In this document: in pieces, positions 10,961 through 23,100 of the stretch | Layout: the number at the start of each line of letters is the position of its first letter | How positions within the stretch are numbered: position 1 is the first letter of the stretch | Assembly: GCA_018881555.1 (NCBI GenBank) | Contig: JACAXG010000075.1 | Coordinates: forward strand, 1,114,330 to 1,178,329 | Reading direction: 5' to 3' | Length of the DNA: 64,000 nt | Source of the DNA: Amblyornis subalaris | Taxonomy: Eukaryota > Chordata > Aves > Passeriformes > Ptilonorhynchidae | Made by a program: the position numbers and the translations under genes | The notes under the pieces: generated by a model | What the model was told of the DNA's origin: nothing | Database searches by the model: none | Seen by the model: the letters and a program-made list of their open reading frames with translations, nothing else

Positions 10961-13900
10961 TTCAAACCCAGCCCAATCCAAAGTGACTAAAGATGCCTGT
11001 AGCCCGAGGGCTTGGGAAGGATACCACTGCCAGGAATTTATGTGANCCTGCTTGTAATGAACGGTTTGTAGGCAAAGGAATGGCACAGGGATGCTGGAAG
11101 GGTTAACCCAGACCAGCAAATTCNTGGAAAGTCAGCCACTTCCTTTAAAAACATCACGTAAAAATGAACATGTGGTGGGCACGTCTTTCCCTCCTCATGG
11201 ATTTCCCCCAATCCCTCGACTGCAAGTGCTGGATCACAAACTGCTTTCCACTTTCATTTTCCTCTCTCCCTGCCCTATAAAGCTCCAAGGACTTTAGAGG
11301 TTGGGGTTTTTTTGTTTGTTGGTTGGTTTTTTGTAGCTCTCGACATGAAAGGCACCTAAACAAAGATGTATGTGCTATAAAACCCACTGGGGCAGGGCAG
11401 CTCAGGTATTGCCCAGCCCAGATGCTCCAGAGTACCTGAGTATTAAACCCCATTGAACTGTCCCAGTAATTTTAAAGCCATATTCACATATCAGATTTTG
11501 AAGCCTGATCCATGTAAATAAGACTTGGCTTCTACAAAGAACAAGTGTAACTATAATTTTAATTATGATGCCCCTAGAACAGCACTCTAATGGAGCTGCT
11601 CTGCCATGGAGCTCTTTTATCCCCATCCCCCTTCCACTCCAGGAAAGAGAGGGAAGAGATGCTCCTATTGTATCACACTTGAAAATTAAGTGGTTTGTTT
11701 ATTTTTTTTCCAAAAATCCTCACGGTTTTTGCACTGGGACGTTGCACTGCTATGCACAGCACAAACTCAATCCTTGTACAATTTTTCAAGAAGAAAAAAA
11801 CTTTAATAATTCATAGAGAAAACACATGGCAGCACAGCCCATCCTCCCTGTTCCNAAGGGCACAGAAACCAGTGGTTTGCTCTCCTGCTGTCTTTTTACA
11901 ATCAATTGCTCCACGAGACCTTGNACAAAAGACCTGGCTCAGGTGTCCTATGAATCCAGTAGCCATCACAGCCCAGTAAACCTGAATGAGAAGTGGGATG
12001 ATTTAGATGCTAATGACTAATGGAGTGATATCTGTCTGTGCAATTGGCAGCCGTGCAGGGATGGCAGGGAGCTCTCTCAGGTCTTGTCTGTGCAGGGAGA
12101 AGAGAAAGATCCCTTATCGCATTTTATAAGTTTGCATTTATAGGGCAAATAAAATAGAGCATTTTTAAAACCAGGAAGCATTTCAGAGAACAGATTTTTT
12201 TTTTTCCATATAAAAATCACAGATAGAATTTAACTTTAAATACTTTTCTGGCTAGGGAAAAAAAAAATCAATTGAACTGATTACCTTGTTGAGTACCAGT
12301 GAAGATTTTAGTTGTCTTTGTAATTGCGATTTTTCCTTGCTGGCTTTTAAACATAAAAGGAAAGTGACTTTACTGCTGCAGTAAAACCATGGGCCCTAGT
12401 CAAAACCAACACAGCAGAGCATTAACCCCCTCTGTGCTGTTTTGGCTCCACGGGCACCTTTAAAGTCTTTCTGTTCAGAACATCAGTGCTAAATCCATCT
12501 CATGTGCTTTAGAGGCAACACTTTAATTTTTTTTCCCCAAAAAACCAACCAATTCTGACAAGCTGCTAGAAAAGTAAATTAAAGGAGTTGATAATTACTG
12601 GAACCAGTAAAGTGGCTTCCACTCAAGGGACCAGGGTGTGTCTCACGTTCCCAGTGACTGCAGGGGANGTGGATGGAAGACAACTCTGCCAAACAGCCCC
12701 TCTGTGGTCACTCTTTGCTGTGATTCAGTGTCCCATCACATGACAGTGATCTGCACCTTTTCTCCTCGTGTTTCATTTTCAGAGGCAGAGTTTCAAGAGC
12801 TGCTGGGACCTGCATTTGTACCACTTCAGCACCTGGAGCCAGGAAGGCAGAGCTGAGCTGCCATGGGGCTGGAAAGCCCTCAGACCCCACTGAGCCAGCA
12901 GAGAGGGAAGCTCTCCCAGCAGGTTAGAGCCCGTGGGCTGCTGTGGAGCCACTGATCTGCTGGAAGAACCATCTCAAATCTCCATAGCTCAAAGGATACC
13001 GAAGGATTTGGGGTCAATACCAAGGGTTTTTATGTCAGCACCAGTTCTCAGTTGGGACAGACCACGCCAGCAGGAGCTGCCCTTGGCAGACGCCACAGTC
13101 CACTGGCATTGGTGCCTCCAGCACTCGGCCCTGCTCTGCCAAAGAGATGGAAACCTCAGGCCAAGCTGCACCACTTCAGCCTCCCCTGCATCCCCCTCCT
13201 CCCCAGATCACCACACCAGAGTGCCCTCAGTGCCAAAAGAATTTTCACAGTGTCATGTGGTTGTGATAAGGCTCCACACGTGTGTCTCCTGAGATTTTTA
13301 TGTAGACATTGCATTTTATGCAATGCTCCCCACTCATAACAGACGTGGTTACGAGACAGTCGGTTAAAGGGAACAAAAATAGATTTCCCAAACCAAACAT
13401 CATAAAGTCAGTCCTTCACCCCCCCTGGTTTAAAACCAGCACAAACTGCAAATATAAAAGTGACACTTTGAGGCTTCTGNAGGTCCTGGCTCTCTGGACA
13501 GGGAGCAGAACCAGAGCGAGGCAAGGACTGGAGCTGGAGATGCAGCTTCCCTCCAAATAATCATCCAGGAGCTAAATGGACTTTCCTCAGACAAGACAGC
13601 AAAGATCCTGCCATCCAATCACAATTCCTAGTCGGAATTTACTTTGCTTCTACCACCCTGGATTCTGCAGACGGCTCTTTATGCATTTCCCCTGCCACCC
13701 TAAATCACCACCTCTGTTGTAACACTTTTACGGTGCCCCAGGCACAGGCACAGGCTGTCATTGATGTGCAAGGCACGCTGAGGAGGGAGGGAAGGGAGNA
13801 GCCCCCACCCAGGCCATGGGGCTGCCTCCAGCCTCAAACAGTGTTCTCACCCAGGGGAAGAGAACTCTGCAATCCCCTCACACTTGCAGCTAGACACCCT

Positions 13901-15119
13901 GTCTTTAGACATATTTCATGCTTTTGGGATCCCCTAAATCAGCTCAGGTCCCTCTCTGGATACATCAAGAGGCAGAAATTGTTGAAGTCACACTTCATGT
14001 TCTTTAGGGCTCTGTGTTTTGATCCATGTGGCTTTCTAGAGCCAGTACAACCTTACCCAGTTAAACCAGAGGAAAACAAGCCCGACTAAAGCCCAGATTT
14101 ACCTCAGTTATGATTCCAACCAGCTGGCCCTCCTTTGACATCCCCCCAAATGCTCAGCAGTTGTCACTGACATATCCTAGGCAATGAAGTGTCAAAGTCA
14201 CACAGTTTGAAAGATCCCAAAGTCAAAGACTGTTGTGGGGCTGACAAGGAAGTGTGGTAGACACGTGCTAAAGTCACAGTTTGCTCTCACTCTGTAGAGC
14301 ANGGCTGCTGTGAAGCCAAATCCACAACACTCTCGGTGGGCAGGAGATCAAAGGTGCACNCACTAAATGACTTCAGCGCTTTGGGCTGGGCAGGAAGCAG
14401 AGAGTCAACAGAATTTCTTTAGCTCCTCACTTCTAATACCTTAAATGTACTAGAAAGCCACCAGCCCACGGTGGAAGTGCAACACTCCACACATGAGCAC
14501 ACCCAGGGACTTTGCCAGGTCCTTCAGGAGCCCTGAGAGTCGCTCTGTNTCTGGGGTAAGTCCCTTGTTCTGGCTACAGCAACCCAAACAACGATTCTGT
14601 AAGAGGGGCACAGACAGGACAGTACCTACNTGCACACAAATTACCAGGTGCCTACAAGACACGGCTTTGAACTCAGAGAAAGGAGAGAAACAGCAGATGG
14701 GATTCACAGTGAGAGGAACAGAAAGTCTGAGCAAATTCTGACTAAAATACTGAATCGAGCACTACTCCCACAGCTGCTCACAGAACAACCACCCCGTGCA
14801 CGTTTCAGGTGTCAGGGCTGTTCACACCCTGGCTGTTCCAGCCCAGGCTTTGCAGGTGGGTCTCACACAAAGCTGCCACCAGCCAGGGGTGGTTTCTAAG
14901 GAGCACCTCCCAGCACCGGCGAGTTTAACACCATGCAAGGCTCTCCCTCGTGCCTCTTTGCCCCAGCACTCCCCAGCCTCACCCTGCATGTCCCTGCCCT
15001 CCTTCCAACCGAGGATTTAGCTCCTTGTTGTCAGAGGATGAATGTTTTTATTCCGTTTGCTCCCAGGCCGGTATCAAAAGCTCCCAGTACNTGGGTTAAC
15101 CAGATGATCCTTTAATACA
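10961..15119. other. unassigned non-coding sequence
   Basis: About 4.2 kb without a recognised gene or transposon. A G/T-rich low-complexity run lies at 11301-11334 and a T11 run at 12195-12205. The segment 12120-12400 is AT-rich and may be regulatory. The segment at about 12600-14900 is of average composition, with short open frames below 120 codons that match nothing I know. Confidence 0.4.
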
Positions 15120-15500
15120 CAAAGGACCCCCAAACAGCTTAACCTTAACCCATCCGTAAAGATTCCACGCAGCCTGCTAATGCTGTCCTGAGTCGTGTTC
15201 TCTATTATTACGTCTGAAATCCGTTAAAATTTCACACAATTTCCTGCACAGCAGTGTATATAATAGTGCTGGGAGCCAATATGTTTCTATAATTGGGCCT
15301 GTAGTGGGGCAGAGTCCAAAGCAATTAATCCAGCCTCCTTCCTTGTTTGCGCCCATATAAAGCTGACAGGGTAGAGAGTAATTGGAAGTGAGCGGCCTCT
15401 ATCCCCTACTTTAAATTAATATTTTCCTGTTCTGATTTAATTTCACCCGGTAACAGTGACACAAAGACACGCCATGTCAAGCACTAAGTAATCTGCAGCA
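15120..15500. promoter_or_regulatory. candidate conserved element with TATA-like box
   Basis: The block contains a bicoid-type TAATCC site (15326-15331, within GCAATTAATCCAG) and a TATA-like TATAAA at 15356-15361 in the context CCCATATAAAGC. Further TTAAATTAAT motifs lie at about 15411-15421. The TATA-like sequence could drive plus-strand transcription from about 15385-15395, but no initiator, CpG island or downstream exon stands out. An enhancer is equally plausible. Confidence 0.3.
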
Positions 15501-15636
15501 GCTGCCTTAGGAGGAAACTTTTATTCATCAGTAATATAGTGACCTGTATATCACTCCACACACTGTACACAATATTCCTGTCACACAGACAGCTGCATTT
15601 AACTCTGTATAATCAGCAGAGACGNGAGAAAAAAAC

Positions 15637-15679
15637 CATATATAGCATATATATAGTCCTATATATGTGTGTGTGTATG
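15637..15679. repeat. (TA)n/(TG)n compound microsatellite
   Basis: Short TA runs separated by GC and GTCC interruptions pass into TGTGTGTGTGTATG. The alternating purine-pyrimidine sequence is imperfect and short. I see no associated transposon. Confidence 0.75.
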
Positions 15680-18039
15680 AAGATACAAAACAGACACGGG
15701 AATTTATTTAATTATGAAACACTCAGCTTTCCAAAAGGGGAAAAAAAATTAAATGGCAAATATAAAAAACATGCTAATCAGCAGAGCCAAGAATCCATGC
15801 AAATGAAAAGCCAGAAGTAATGGCCAAAACACCCAGGCCATTAAATCAAATCACTGAGAAAATAATGGCTAAACTCTCTCTTACTTGTAACACTCAATTT
15901 ATGTAGTCAATATGGCTCTGAATGAATGAGTGAAGGTACTAAGAGCACAAATCTAAATTCAATATACATATCTTAGAAAAATCCCCAGCGCCCGCGCTGC
16001 CGAGCCATGGAGAGCGGGCGCTGCTCTCGCACGGCGTGGCAGGGAAACAAAACTGCCTTCACTTAAGAGCATTCCCTGTTTACACCACACAAAACATCTA
16101 AATATCCATAGATTATGGTAACAAGCCCACAGCTGCCGAAGAATTTATGGGAGTGTGTGGCAGGCTGGGATCCGCCAGGGCTTGGCAGGACGGGAATTGA
16201 ANCCTTCTCCCCACGCGCGGGAGTGGCTGTTCCTGGAGCCACCCTGGGANCTGCACCCGGTCTAGGACACAGATAAACACATCTCTGGTGGGAAACACTG
16301 AAGCTGTTTCCCCTTCAATACATGGAATATTCATATACAATGGCTGAAAGGAATGTAATGTAATGTAATGTAGTCTGCTCAGACATGGCCCAGAAGCAGG
16401 AGCTCACTCTTAAAGTATCATAACTTATTGGAAATAAGGAGTTTATTTTCCAGATAAGTAGAGGTGCTCAGTCTTACACCCCAGATTTGTTTTCCAGAGA
16501 ATTTGAAGCTAACAGCTTCTTTCTNTCCAGCTCACATTTGAGCTGAGAAGCACAGAAGAGTGGCATGGACAACACCACGATGGCTACAGGCACAGCTTCC
16601 CTGACCAAAGTACAACAAAAGCTGACCTGCAGGCTCAGCTCTCTCTGCTTGGGCATAGAAAGGAGCTCAAGGATGTGTTTGTANGATGAAGAACTGGAGA
16701 TCCCAGTTCACAAGTTGGTGCTCGACGTGCAGCCNGCAGCAGGGACATCCAAGTTTATCAGGGATACAGAAGGAGCTGTATTGAGGTTTACTTACAGAAA
16801 AGTGTAGTCCCAGGGGACTACCGAGGGACATGGCAGCTTAGCCCTCTGTGGATCAGCAGCTTATTTCCAGTTGCTTAAATTCTCTCCTCCTCTCTTGTTC
16901 CTGATTCCCTTGGATTTTCTCCCTACTCTCCAGCATTACATTTTCATTTACAGGCAATGTGTTTAGGCCAGAGATGATCACCAGCACTGGTAGCTAGAAA
17001 TAGAGCTGACCCTAAGAAGTCGCCTGCATTAAGCTCAGCTCAGCTGCCAGATGATCCTACAGCAGCGGCCATGGTCCTGTGAGACCCCTCCTGTACCCCC
17101 TTGGGGAGCTGAGGCCATCAGACATCACGATCAGCTATCACGACACTGTCACTTCCTCACAGAAACAGCTCCTGCCCTTGCAGGGGACTTTCAGAAACAC
17201 TCTCAGCCCTAGGACTGCTGTCTGCCCAAAAAACCCCATCACGTCCCTACAGCCCTGCTCCAGCCACTCACGAGACCCCCAAAATCCCAAAGCCACACGC
17301 TGTAAAATCCTGCCCAGCTCAAGTATTTGTCCCACAGCTGAGGATGCCCAAAGCTCTTTGCATCCACGGGGTTTGCGCCCATGCCAGCAATGCTGGTGTC
17401 AATTTTGGTGTTAATTTTTGCAGGAGAGAGGAGGTTTGGTTCTGTACCTGCTTTGCTCTGTCACAGCCTTATTTGTTACTGCTGCTCCCATCACCTCCCA
17501 AATCCATTTACCCCAGAAGAAATTTCTAAACCTGAGCTTGTTTTTGCCCTGAAATGACAAAAAGCTTTCCCCCAGTAATGCTTTAGACACAGCAGCATGT
17601 GTCCCATTGCTCTTCTGCAACACATGAAACTCAAGCAGAATGGATACCATGAAGAAGAAAGGTATTTACTTCAGGGCTGGGTTTTTTTCTTGAAGAAAGT
17701 CATGAGAAAAAAAATGAGCTGCAGCAGCATCCTTCCTGCAGGAGTGGGCCAGGGTGGGCACTTTGCAATAGAGAACCGCATGGCTGCAGCCAGGACAGAG
17801 ACCTTCCCAGTCTGGCAGGGCAATCTGCAGCTGAGGATCCTTCTTATTCCAACAAAAACGTGCACTGACACCACCAGCAATACATCTAACCACACCCCCC
17901 TGCTCTTATTCAGCAGTTCGTCTCATGGTGACACTGAAACAATCCCAGCCTTTTTACCTTTTTTTTCCCCCTTACTTAATTTTGCTAAATTCTGCTGTCA
18001 AAAATAGTAAATAGGAAGCAAATAGATCACCCCGATTCC
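15680..18039. other. unassigned non-coding sequence
   Basis: No gene or transposon was recognised. The region 15680-15990 is AT-rich with purine-rich runs. A short plus-strand frame beginning at 16565 has a favourable start context (GGCATGG), but it is N-interrupted at two positions and matches no family I know. I do not call it a gene. Confidence 0.4.
16352..16371. repeat. (AATGT)4 pentanucleotide microsatellite
   Basis: Four perfect tandem copies of AATGT are followed by AGT. Pentanucleotide repeats of this size often vary in length, so this is a candidate polymorphic marker. Confidence 0.85.
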
Positions 18040-18300
18040 ACTCATTATTTCCATTGATTTTAAGTCTGGGCAGGGCTATTACGATCACGTTACAAATTGT
18101 CTATTTGTAGAAAGAAAAGTTTAAAAAATGGCAAGTTATCTGTTCTTGACCCAAAGCGCCGGGCAGCATTACAACCAGCTGCTCCCCTTCACTCCCGAGG
18201 TGGCTGCAGTTAGTGGCTGAACAAATGATCCCTTTGTGCACTTTTGCATAAATGTTTGTCAAGTGTCTCGGGCTTCCCTCACGACGTTGGCTATTAAGGA
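18040..18300. promoter_or_regulatory. candidate conserved element
   Basis: An AT-rich segment with TCCATTGATTTTAAG, ACAAATTGTC and TTTGCATAAATG (octamer/POU-like, about 18242) motifs. It has no repeat signature and no open frame of note. It lies about 0.6 kb from the stronger block at 18630-18990 and may belong to the same regulatory unit. Confidence 0.25.
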
Positions 18301-18629
18301 ACAGAAGTAAAATTCCCCGGAGCGGGAGCGTGTGTGGGGGGAGTTACCCGCTTAGGCTGCAATCCCCGTCAGAGTATTTGTGCCTGGCGAGAATCCCCGT
18401 GCNAAGTCCACGATGGCCGTGCAGAGGGTGGCTGCGGGGGGACAGGCAGGCGCGGGCAGCGCTTGAGCAATCCTGCAGCGGCACAACCTCCTCCGACTGG
18501 CGAAAAATGCTGGAGCCAACATCAAAAAAAAAAAAAACAAACCAAAAAAACAACAACCACACAACCTCAAAAGCTTTTGAGCATCAGCCTTGCAGCCAAG
18601 CACACCCAGCACACTTCGATTTTGATGTA
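18301..18629. other. spacer with A-rich low-complexity run
   Basis: A moderately GC-rich segment up to about 18515 is followed by an A14 run (18524-18537) and a C/A-only stretch to about 18568. No retroposon body was recognised before the A run, so a retrocopy tail is not supported. Confidence 0.5.
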
Positions 18630-18990
18630 CAGTTTGAAACAAATCAATAGCAGTATAATAATACTCAGCACGCTGTGTAATTTTTATATCATTAGTTTTC
18701 ATTTTCCGCTCCCCATGCATCAAAAAACTTACAACGGGCTCGTAAAGTTTATTTAGTATTCCATGAATTCCTAATCAGTTTCATTTCATAATGATTCAGA
18801 GCGGCCGTTGCCAGGGCCCTGGTGTCAAAAAATCGATAAAACCAACACACTTTTCCTGATGGCGGCTGCAAAAGGATCTATTGTAGGGGAATTATGATTT
18901 ATGTCTGGGCTGCACCGCGAGCCGCGGCAAGCGACAGCCTGGCTCAAGAGCTGAGATGTTCGCCAATAATGATTTATACGCGCTCCTCTC
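18630..18990. promoter_or_regulatory. candidate enhancer with paired PBX-HOX-type motifs
   Basis: An AT-rich segment running into the GC-rich block beside it. TGATTTAT, the composite PBX-HOX recognition type for middle and posterior HOX paralogues, occurs at 18895-18902 and again at 18970-18977 in the same orientation, with starts exactly 75 bp apart. AAAATCGATAAAA, TTCATTTCATAATG and TTCCTAATCAG motifs lie upstream. Motif identity is seen in the sequence. Binding and enhancer activity are inference. Confidence 0.4.
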
Positions 18991-19345
18991 CCTCCCCCGG
19001 CCCCCGCTGCCCCCCCGTGCCCGGCCCGGCCCCATATGCCGGGAGCGGCATCCTCCCCGTGCCCGGCCCGGCCCCACAGCCCGGCCCGGCCCCACAGCCC
19101 GGCCCGGCACAGGCCCAGCGCCGGGCGCTCCCCCCGCGCCGCTGCCCTTGTCCCCGGGCTCTGTGACAATCTATTCAGCTCCAGATGAGCACGGGGACGC
19201 TTCGATTTTCAGCTCCGCGCAGAAGGTGCCTATTTATCTTGGGGCACCCGTTCTGTCAGGGCTGCCCGCCCCGGGTAGGGAGGGTGGGGGGCGAGGGGCT
19301 GCGGGTGTCACTGGGTGCACGCGGNGTTGAGCCGGGGGAGGGTGA
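18900..19345. promoter_or_regulatory. GC-rich block with CpG-island character
   Basis: The sequence is strongly C-rich with many CpG, including a small GC minisatellite at 19020-19112. Frames of 72-124 codons are open on both strands because the sequence lacks stops, and none shows a domain. It directly abuts the motif-rich AT block upstream, repeating the enhancer-plus-island arrangement seen near 2 kb. Confidence 0.4.
19020..19112. repeat. GC-rich minisatellite, 18-bp unit
   Basis: The unit CCCGGCCCGGCCCCACAG occurs perfectly at 19062-19079 and 19080-19097, with a shortened copy at 19098-19112. A diverged copy ending CATAT lies at 19020-19037. The minus strand is rich in G runs. Expansion by slippage or unequal exchange is likely. 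Confidence 0.8.
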
Positions 19346-22300
19346 AACAAAAACTCTGCGGGGAGAGAAGGACAGGCAGCGTGAGGGACTCTCGAAGTTA
19401 AAGACTCCCAAAGAAAAATCCTTTTCTGAAGACTAAGAACCCAAAATCTGAGGGTCATGGTTGTTCTCCGTCACGTGGCACAACATCCATAAAATATAGG
19501 GATGTTCTAGGGTGAAGGATGGTTGTAACTGNTAACATGGAAGTTGCTCCTATACCAGGAGGAAGCAGCAACNTGCGGGGATAGCACTGGGTTCTGCTTC
19601 ATTTCCTATGTTAATCAGNTTGGTGCTTCTCCACCAGGGAAAGGCAGGGCCAGGGAGGAGCATTTGAGAACAGAGAGAGCAGGTACAGCTTGTTGTTAGA
19701 GTCCTGTTTACAGAAAGGATTAACAGCATCATTTAAACATCTAAATTAATTTATTGAGGCGCCTTTAGTACCCTTTTCTCATTTCCACAGAGAGTTGTGA
19801 GCAGCCCTGCTTCNTGAGGAGCTTCCCTCCCCTCACTCTGCTCCTCAAGGGGGGAGCTGCTGTTGCTCTTCCGAGCACAGCCCTTCAGCCTCCATGGCAC
19901 AGCCACCTTTCCATCCTAATTTTATCACACATATTAAGATGTACAGCAGCAGGTATGATTAACACCTCTCCTGAGCTCTGGCAGAAGCTGCAAGGAAGAA
20001 GATGTGTTTGGAGTCACCATGACCCAACACGAGCACCAGGAGCTCCAGCACAGCCCACTCCATTGTGCCAGTCAATACAGTAAATTAGTGGGGGTTTTCC
20101 TGTAGCAGAATTACCCTGTTTTATTGTGTACATTAGGCAAGAGAGGGGAGAAAAGGGGGAGAAATATTCAGAAAATTATCCCCCTTTTAGCTGAGTTGCT
20201 GACCAGGACTCAGGCTCGTGTCCAGCATGCAGTTGCTCTGGCCCTGAGCAGCAGAAGATGCTATCTCCCACACTTTGAAGCCTCTGCTCATCACTAAGAA
20301 GTGCTCAGTGTTGGGGCTGGCTGGAGGAAGCAGTGCTCATAACCTTCTACGAGGACAATTCATGCAAAGCATCACCTCCCTTCCCTCTGACAAGCTGGAA
20401 TATTGCCCAGAAACTACTGGAAAAACTGCTGCACAGAGCAGGGCAGCCACATGTAGCTACAGCTCCCACTCAATAGTTTTGGGGCAGCCACAGCCTGGAG
20501 AAAAAGGGTGGAATGTTTTCCTCCTCTGGTTTTGCACACGTGGAATTGCCTGTAAGCAGCAGGAGAAGCTTGTGATCCCAGGAGCCAGGCTCACTCCCTG
20601 CCCACCCACCTGGGCTGCCTATCCTGTGTTCCATGCAGTGGCAAAGCAGANTCTTCAGCTACAAACAGCCCTGAAAAGTTGGCTGCTTAACCCAAAGTTC
20701 TCAATGTAAACACTGTTTCATCTCCCTGACATNAACAGGAATGCTAAACATTTCCTCCAAGTCACACCTGACTAGAACTGTTACTACAGGCTCCACACTT
20801 GGGGCATTTCCCCCCCTTTCACTCAGCAAAAGAACCAGGACCTCGCAGTGCCGTATCAATGTCAGCAGGAATTTGCCTGTAACAATGGCAAAAATAGCAT
20901 TTTGGACACTGTACAGTTACAACAGGCCAAGTCCCTGCCTAGTGCATCAGAACACTCATTTGGAGCTACAATATTAATTTGTTAGACTGGGGGAAACAAA
21001 CATTGTAAACCCTGTGCTTCCTGAGAAAAATCTGTGAAAGTTGAAAGAATGAACAATTCGGTGCTTTAAAGTACGTGTAAATATTAGGAATTGTGCCTCC
21101 TGGTTTTTCATCATCCTGTGTTTAAATGGATCATGTTCACAAGGCTTTTCCCCTGTTAAAACACTGACCTAAAACTTTCTTTTAAGAATAAAGCTGAGGT
21201 TCACACCCAGCTTGCTGCTACCCAGCTCTAGATCTTTAACACTGCTTGGTCCTTCTATCAATACATGCAGTTAGAAGGTTGAAAATTAAGTATTCAGCAC
21301 AAGCTCCTCAGCAAGTCTCTAGTAAACAAAGGGGAAGTTTAANTTGGAATTATGCCACTTGGTTAATAACAAGCAGTTATGATGAGATGATTCAATAGCT
21401 TGGGTGAAATGAAGGTCCCAGAGATAGCATTGCCTCCATTTATTTACATACCTCGTGTTCACACACTCACACACACGCACTGTTTGCTGATTATCTTGGA
21501 AAAGCAAAGGTTGAGATCCAAGCTCCTCCTGGTCTCCCTGCTCCAGGATAAACACAGTCCTTGTAAATTAAGAGTACATCAACTAGGAAAGCACTCTGAG
21601 GCACCCAAAGGTGCTGGTGTTCTTATTTGGGGAGGAATTCCACGAAAAAGCATCCCTGGAACACAGCATCCTCTCACAGGAACACGCAGACAGTTACACA
21701 ATTTCAGTACTTCCCTTAGTCTTTGACAGAACAGTTGACANGCGTTTGCTGCCAGCATGAAGCTGAGTCTAACAGAAGTAATTAGCCACCAGCTTTTCAA
21801 ATTCATATTCTCCTTCTGAAGCAAGAAAAACAATTTATTTATTTTTAAATTAGGCTGATGGATGACGGTGCTTTAGGGAAACTGAAGCAACTGAAGGAGG
21901 TTTTGTACAGCTGTACAATGAGCAAGTTTCACTCTGTTTTCTCCCCAGCTGAATGAAGCCCAAAGGGAAAAGGAGATCTGGTGCAAAGTTTAGAGGGGAG
22001 AAGTATCAAAATGCAGCCTGTATTCAGAAGGGGTGAATACAATACCAAAAAGGTAGTTCAGTAGAGAAAGCTTCATGCAAGGAGTGAGGATTAAACNCTG
22101 CCAGTTCATGGCAAGAGGAGCTTGCCACAAAATTCTCCTGTTNGCCCCCAGCTTGCTTGTGCTGCCTCCAAGACACTGGGCAGCAAGGAGTGAATTTCAC
22201 CTGAGCCTCCCCACGAGTGAGGGGAGAAGAACTGGGCCAGCACATGAATAATTTTGCAAAAGAAGGCATAGCCNTACTTTTCTCCCCTTTGAATTTAGCC

Positions 22301-22539
22301 CAGGAATTACTGGATGTAGTCATTAATACCTGTAATCTTATTTACAAGACATTTTTCAGAAAGACAAAACGACCTGCACGGACAACATAATTACATTTTG
22401 GTTAGCATAAGTTAGCAATTTTGGTACAGCCACATTAAAAAGAAAATAGAGTTTTCTCCCCCTCAAAAAAGTAGATGTTGTTTAGAAGTGCACTTTTACT
22501 GTACGGGGGGGGAGAAACTGGCTAAAATATTGAGATTTA
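19346..22539. other. unassigned non-coding sequence
   Basis: About 3.2 kb with no recognised gene, transposon or strong motif cluster. A plus-strand frame at 20275-20709 (144 codons) is the longest and carries one N; it has no recognisable domain. A short CA-rich run lies near 21463-21478. Composition is average. Confidence 0.4.
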
Positions 22540-23100
22540 AGGGAAAAAAATAATCATGGGTTTATGTTGCCGGGCTCCCGTGAATATTTTCAGCATATTT
22601 CACCATATCATTGCACGGTGGGCTCTGTTCCTGCTGCCAGAATGGATGTTCCATCATTTCTATAGTGGGGCTGTGTGACATTCATTAAGTGCAGCTACAA
22701 AGGGAGAGGGTTAAGCAGCGCGGCCTCTTTTCTCTGATTTGGTCATACATCAGCAGGCGCTCCAGGTTAAATGCCCAGGATCCCGCAGCAGATGGATCGG
22801 GAGAGGCACGGAGGCAGATACTTCACCCCACACTACTTAACCCAGGGAAATGAGTCTCGGAGTCGGTGTCACGGTAAAATATGGAAGCTCACTCAGATAA
22901 TGTGCAGTTGAAAATTTTTTTCCCCAGCCTTTACAAGCGAGTGCACGTTAAGATCCCGCACAGCCCCTTCTGCAAACTGCCAGCTCACTCCTCTACAGAG
23001 CCTATTTTTGAGTGTAATTTGTCTTTATTGACTATCAAATAAGAATTTAAACCTGTAGTGCAATCAGTGATAGGAGCCCAAAATATGTCTTCTTTGCCTC
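22540..23100. promoter_or_regulatory. candidate conserved elements (two adjacent blocks)
   Basis: Repeat-free segments at about 22560-22760 and 22855-23090 carry motifs such as GTGAATATTTTCAGC, TTCATTAAGTGC and TTTATTGACTATCAAATAAG. They are flanked by sequence of ordinary composition. No open frame or transposon was recognised. The call rests on composition and motif content. Confidence 0.25.

Noticed and set aside
15922..15950. GAATGAATGAGTGAAGG resembling an L2 LINE 3' end
   Set aside because: Short, simple-sequence similarity only, with no supporting upstream L2 sequence.
16565..16807. 80-codon frame starting in good context
   Set aside because: Two Ns interrupt it and the protein matches no family known to me. 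It lacks splice sites or a neighbour that would support it.
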